In this document: piece by piece, positions 62,629 to 64,000 of the stretch
Layout of the letters: each line of letters opens with the position of its first letter
How positions within the stretch are numbered: the stretch's first letter is position 1
NCBI GenBank assembly: GCA_023440825.1
Contig: JAEXRL010000009.1
Coordinates: 310,001-374,000 of the forward strand
DNA from: Pseudomonadota bacterium
Lineage (GTDB): Bacteria > Pseudomonadota > Gammaproteobacteria > Burkholderiales > Burkholderiaceae_B
Reading direction: 5' to 3'
Length of the DNA stretch: 64,000 nt
The notes under the pieces: generated by a model
Told to the model about the DNA's origin: nothing
The model's input: the letters and a program-made list of their open reading frames with translations, nothing else
The model's database searches: none
Position numbers and translations under genes: made by a program

Positions 62629-63198
62629 ATGAAAAAACTAGCTCTGGCTTCTATGGTGTTAGTAACCTTGGGCATGGCAAGTGTGGCGGGTGCACAGACG
62701 GTGGCGGGCAGTGGTACGGTGAATTTTGAAGGCAGCATTGTTGATGATTCCTGCATCTTGCTAGTAGAGGGCTCGCAGAACAACGGTGGTAGTCATCTGG
62801 TGTTGATGAACGATGTTTCTAAGTTTGCCCTGGGCACAGAGGATGCACCTAAGGCAGGGAAAATGACACAAGTGGGTGCCAATGTTGATTTAACTCTGGA
62901 GTGTACCGGTCCCCAGGATTTGAGCGTTACGTTCGCGGCAGGTCCGGCAGGTGTGTCAGGCAAAAGCTTGGCAGTACAGGGTGGTGCTCAAAATGTACAG
63001 TTAACCTTATTGCGCAGCGATGACTCCGTGCTTGACTTCTCAACGGGCACGGCGGAAATTACCGGTATCGACTATGTAGGGGGTAAGTTCACTCTACCCA
63101 TGACTGCTTACTACACATTGGCTGACGGTAAGGCGGCAGCGGACGTGGTGTCGGGTGTAGCGAATAGCTCTATGACCTACACGATTTCTTATCAGTAA
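62629..63198 (+). CDS. Major fimbrial subunit (type 1 family)
   Basis: 189 residues. Signal MKKLALASMVLVTLGMASVAGAQ; mature body starts with the pilin pattern GTVNFEGSIVDDSCIL; disulfide pair Cys (DDSC) and Cys (LECTG). Ends with TYTISYQ, a C-terminal strand with penultimate Tyr as used in donor-strand exchange. It follows the adhesin by 198 bases with a T-run of eight at 62542-62549, and a terminator lies after it. Confidence 0.88.
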   Translation: MKKLALASMVLVTLGMASVAGAQTVAGSGTVNFEGSIVDDSCILLVEGSQNNGGSHLVLMNDVSKFALGTEDAPKAGKMTQVGANVDLTLECTGPQDLSVTFAAGPAGVSGKSLAVQGGAQNVQLTLLRSDDSVLDFSTGTAEITGIDYVGGKFTLPMTAYYTLADGKAAADVVSGVANSSMTYTISYQ

Positions 63199-63226
63199 GT
63201 CCAGTAGTGCAGTGATTTGAGTGCTT

Positions 63227-63270
63227 GGACCCTCTGCTACACCCTTGAGCAGAGGGTCCTTTTCTTTCTT
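63227..63270 (+). terminator. Terminator after major pilin gene
   Basis: Perfect 11-base stem GGACCCTCTGC (63227-63237) and GCAGAGGGTCC (63249-63259), 11-base loop, then TTTTCTTTCTT. It likely lets the pilin gene be transcribed more than genes farther downstream. Confidence 0.85.
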
Positions 63271-63590
63271 TGCTGATCCAAGTTGTAGGGTTAATGAGAA
63301 GGGGCGATCATGGTCGACGTAAGCCAATTGAATATTAAAATTAATTATCCTTAATGTACTGAAGTGCTAAACCTTTAGGGTTTGGAATACTGCATTTGGT
63401 TCTGGTTTTTTATTCCCAATAAGTACTAATAATAATGATGATTGCTTATTTGCTTGATAAAAATTATTGACGGTATACATAGGTAGCTTTTCAGATAATT
63501 CTTGTATTTCTCTTCTATTGTGCCCAATACACTTTAAAGGTGATCGGCACATTGTGACGGTTTTAAAAAATGGAAACCGTAGGGGTGAGA
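63271..63590. other. AT-rich leader of second pilin gene with hairpin
   Basis: 320 bases without a convincing gene, much more AT-rich than the rest of the window. A 61- to 94-codon minus-strand frame (63367-63651) exists but overlaps the pilin start and shows no family match. A dyad ACGGTTT (63557-63563) and AAACCGT (63574-63580) ends 10 bases before the ATG and could hold the ribosome site in a stem. Likely a regulatory leader. Confidence 0.5.
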
Positions 63591-64000
63591 ATGCGTAGAG
63601 TGTCCGTAATGCTGATGTTATGGCTAGCAGGTACAAGTGGTGTGCTTGCACAGCAGGCGGCTCAGGGGAAAATTCATTTTTCGGGTGAAATTCATAAAAC
63701 CAGTTGTTCTCTGGCCAGCGGCGCAGCCGATGGTCGCCACGAAGTGAATTTTGCTTCCGTGGAGGCCAGCGATATTAAAGATCAAAGCCTGCCTCCTCTG
63801 GCGACAGTGAGCCAGAGTTTTCAATTAGATGTGCAGTGTAATGCCCAAGCATACATTAGCTTGACCTTAACGCCCCAAGCCTATCAGAGTGGTGCGCAAG
63901 GCATAAAAATTGAACAGGGCGCCACCGGTGCGCAGATTATGCTGAAACGTACTGATGGTACCGAAAAAGTACTTGATTTTAGCGCTGGCGCTATAAGTAT
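63591..64000 (+). CDS. Second fimbrial subunit, 3' end outside window
   Basis: ATG 63591 with AGGGGTGAG upstream. 136 visible residues: signal MRRVSVMLMLWLAGTSGVLAQ, then the pilin pattern GKIHFSGEIHKTSCSL, FQLDVQC (second Cys) and IMLKRTDGTEKVLDFSAG, parallel to the first pilin (TLLRSDDSVLDFSTG). It is therefore a paralogue of the gene at 62629. Chaperone and usher genes are probably farther right. Confidence 0.85.
   Translation, partial: MRRVSVMLMLWLAGTSGVLAQQAAQGKIHFSGEIHKTSCSLASGAADGRHEVNFASVEASDIKDQSLPPLATVSQSFQLDVQCNAQAYISLTLTPQAYQSGAQGIKIEQGATGAQIMLKRTDGTEKVLDFSAGAIS

Noticed and set aside
63367..63651. 94-codon minus-strand open frame near the second pilin
   Set aside because: It overlaps the pilin start and signal peptide, has no clear ribosome site and matches no family I know. 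It is noted only as part of the leader description.

Overview
The window looks like a chromosomal segment of a betaproteobacterium, most probably Burkholderiales, family Alcaligenaceae (Bordetella/Alcaligenes/Paenalcaligenes-like). Grounds: the block TPR protein–lolB–ispE–tRNA-Gln–prs–rplY–pth–ychF, the fdsGBA–fdhD–fdsD formate dehydrogenase operon, the DctSR/DctPQM TRAP system, and a GT2/GtrA/YdjC group that recalls the Bordetella lgm genes. No species can be named from sequence alone. I saw no insertion sequence, prophage, integrase or CRISPR array; apart from the fimbrial genes at the right edge the segment reads as ordinary chromosome.

Layout. 1-8.6 kb: housekeeping genes (mutM, TPR protein, lolB, ispE, tRNA-Gln, prs, rplY, pth, a CPBP-type membrane protein, ychF). 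8.6-14.8 kb: carbonic anhydrase divergent from a CynR-like regulator without cynS, a YgiB/YgiC-like lipoprotein plus ATP-grasp pair, a LuxR-type regulator and a di-haem cytochrome c peroxidase. 14.9-21 kb: a serA-like dehydrogenase, a truncated haemoglobin–nsrR operon with a clear NsrR operator, the GT2/GtrA/YdjC envelope group, GNAT, sulfurtransferase and UspA genes. 21-33.3 kb: a formate/molybdenum island: NAD-linked formate dehydrogenase, a ModE-HTH regulator, moaA-mobA and moaCDEB-moeA; the cofactor genes supply bis-MGD for the adjacent enzyme. 33.3-39.1 kb: two-component system DctSR divergent from a TRAP C4-dicarboxylate transporter, with a hairpin pair between dctP and dctQM. 39.2-47.2 kb: peroxiredoxin, MFS transporter, sulfonate/nitrate-type ABC transporter, bioB with an EamA transporter, thioesterase, DUF3293-like gene. 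47.2-52.4 kb: tetR–MFP–RND efflux operon with twin candidate operators, and tRNA-Pro. 52.4-61.1 kb: an LTA-synthase/sulfatase-family membrane protein, a lone periplasmic binding protein behind a perfect palindrome, a RoxA-type oxygenase, mutS and a DHA2-type MFS pump. 61.2-64 kb: a fimbrial cluster (adhesin-like protein, pilin, second pilin cut by the window edge).

I did not find a large, clearly undescribed multi-gene system. The best candidates for new biology are regulatory or small: the paired tetR-flanking elements, the palindrome at 54396-54418, the NsrR-controlled globin, the bioB-linked EamA transporter, the lgm-like group lacking an ArnT-type transferase, the YgiBC-like pair, and the hairpins in the dct operon and the prs leader. 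All identifications come from reading translated sequence and motifs by eye; no database search was run.
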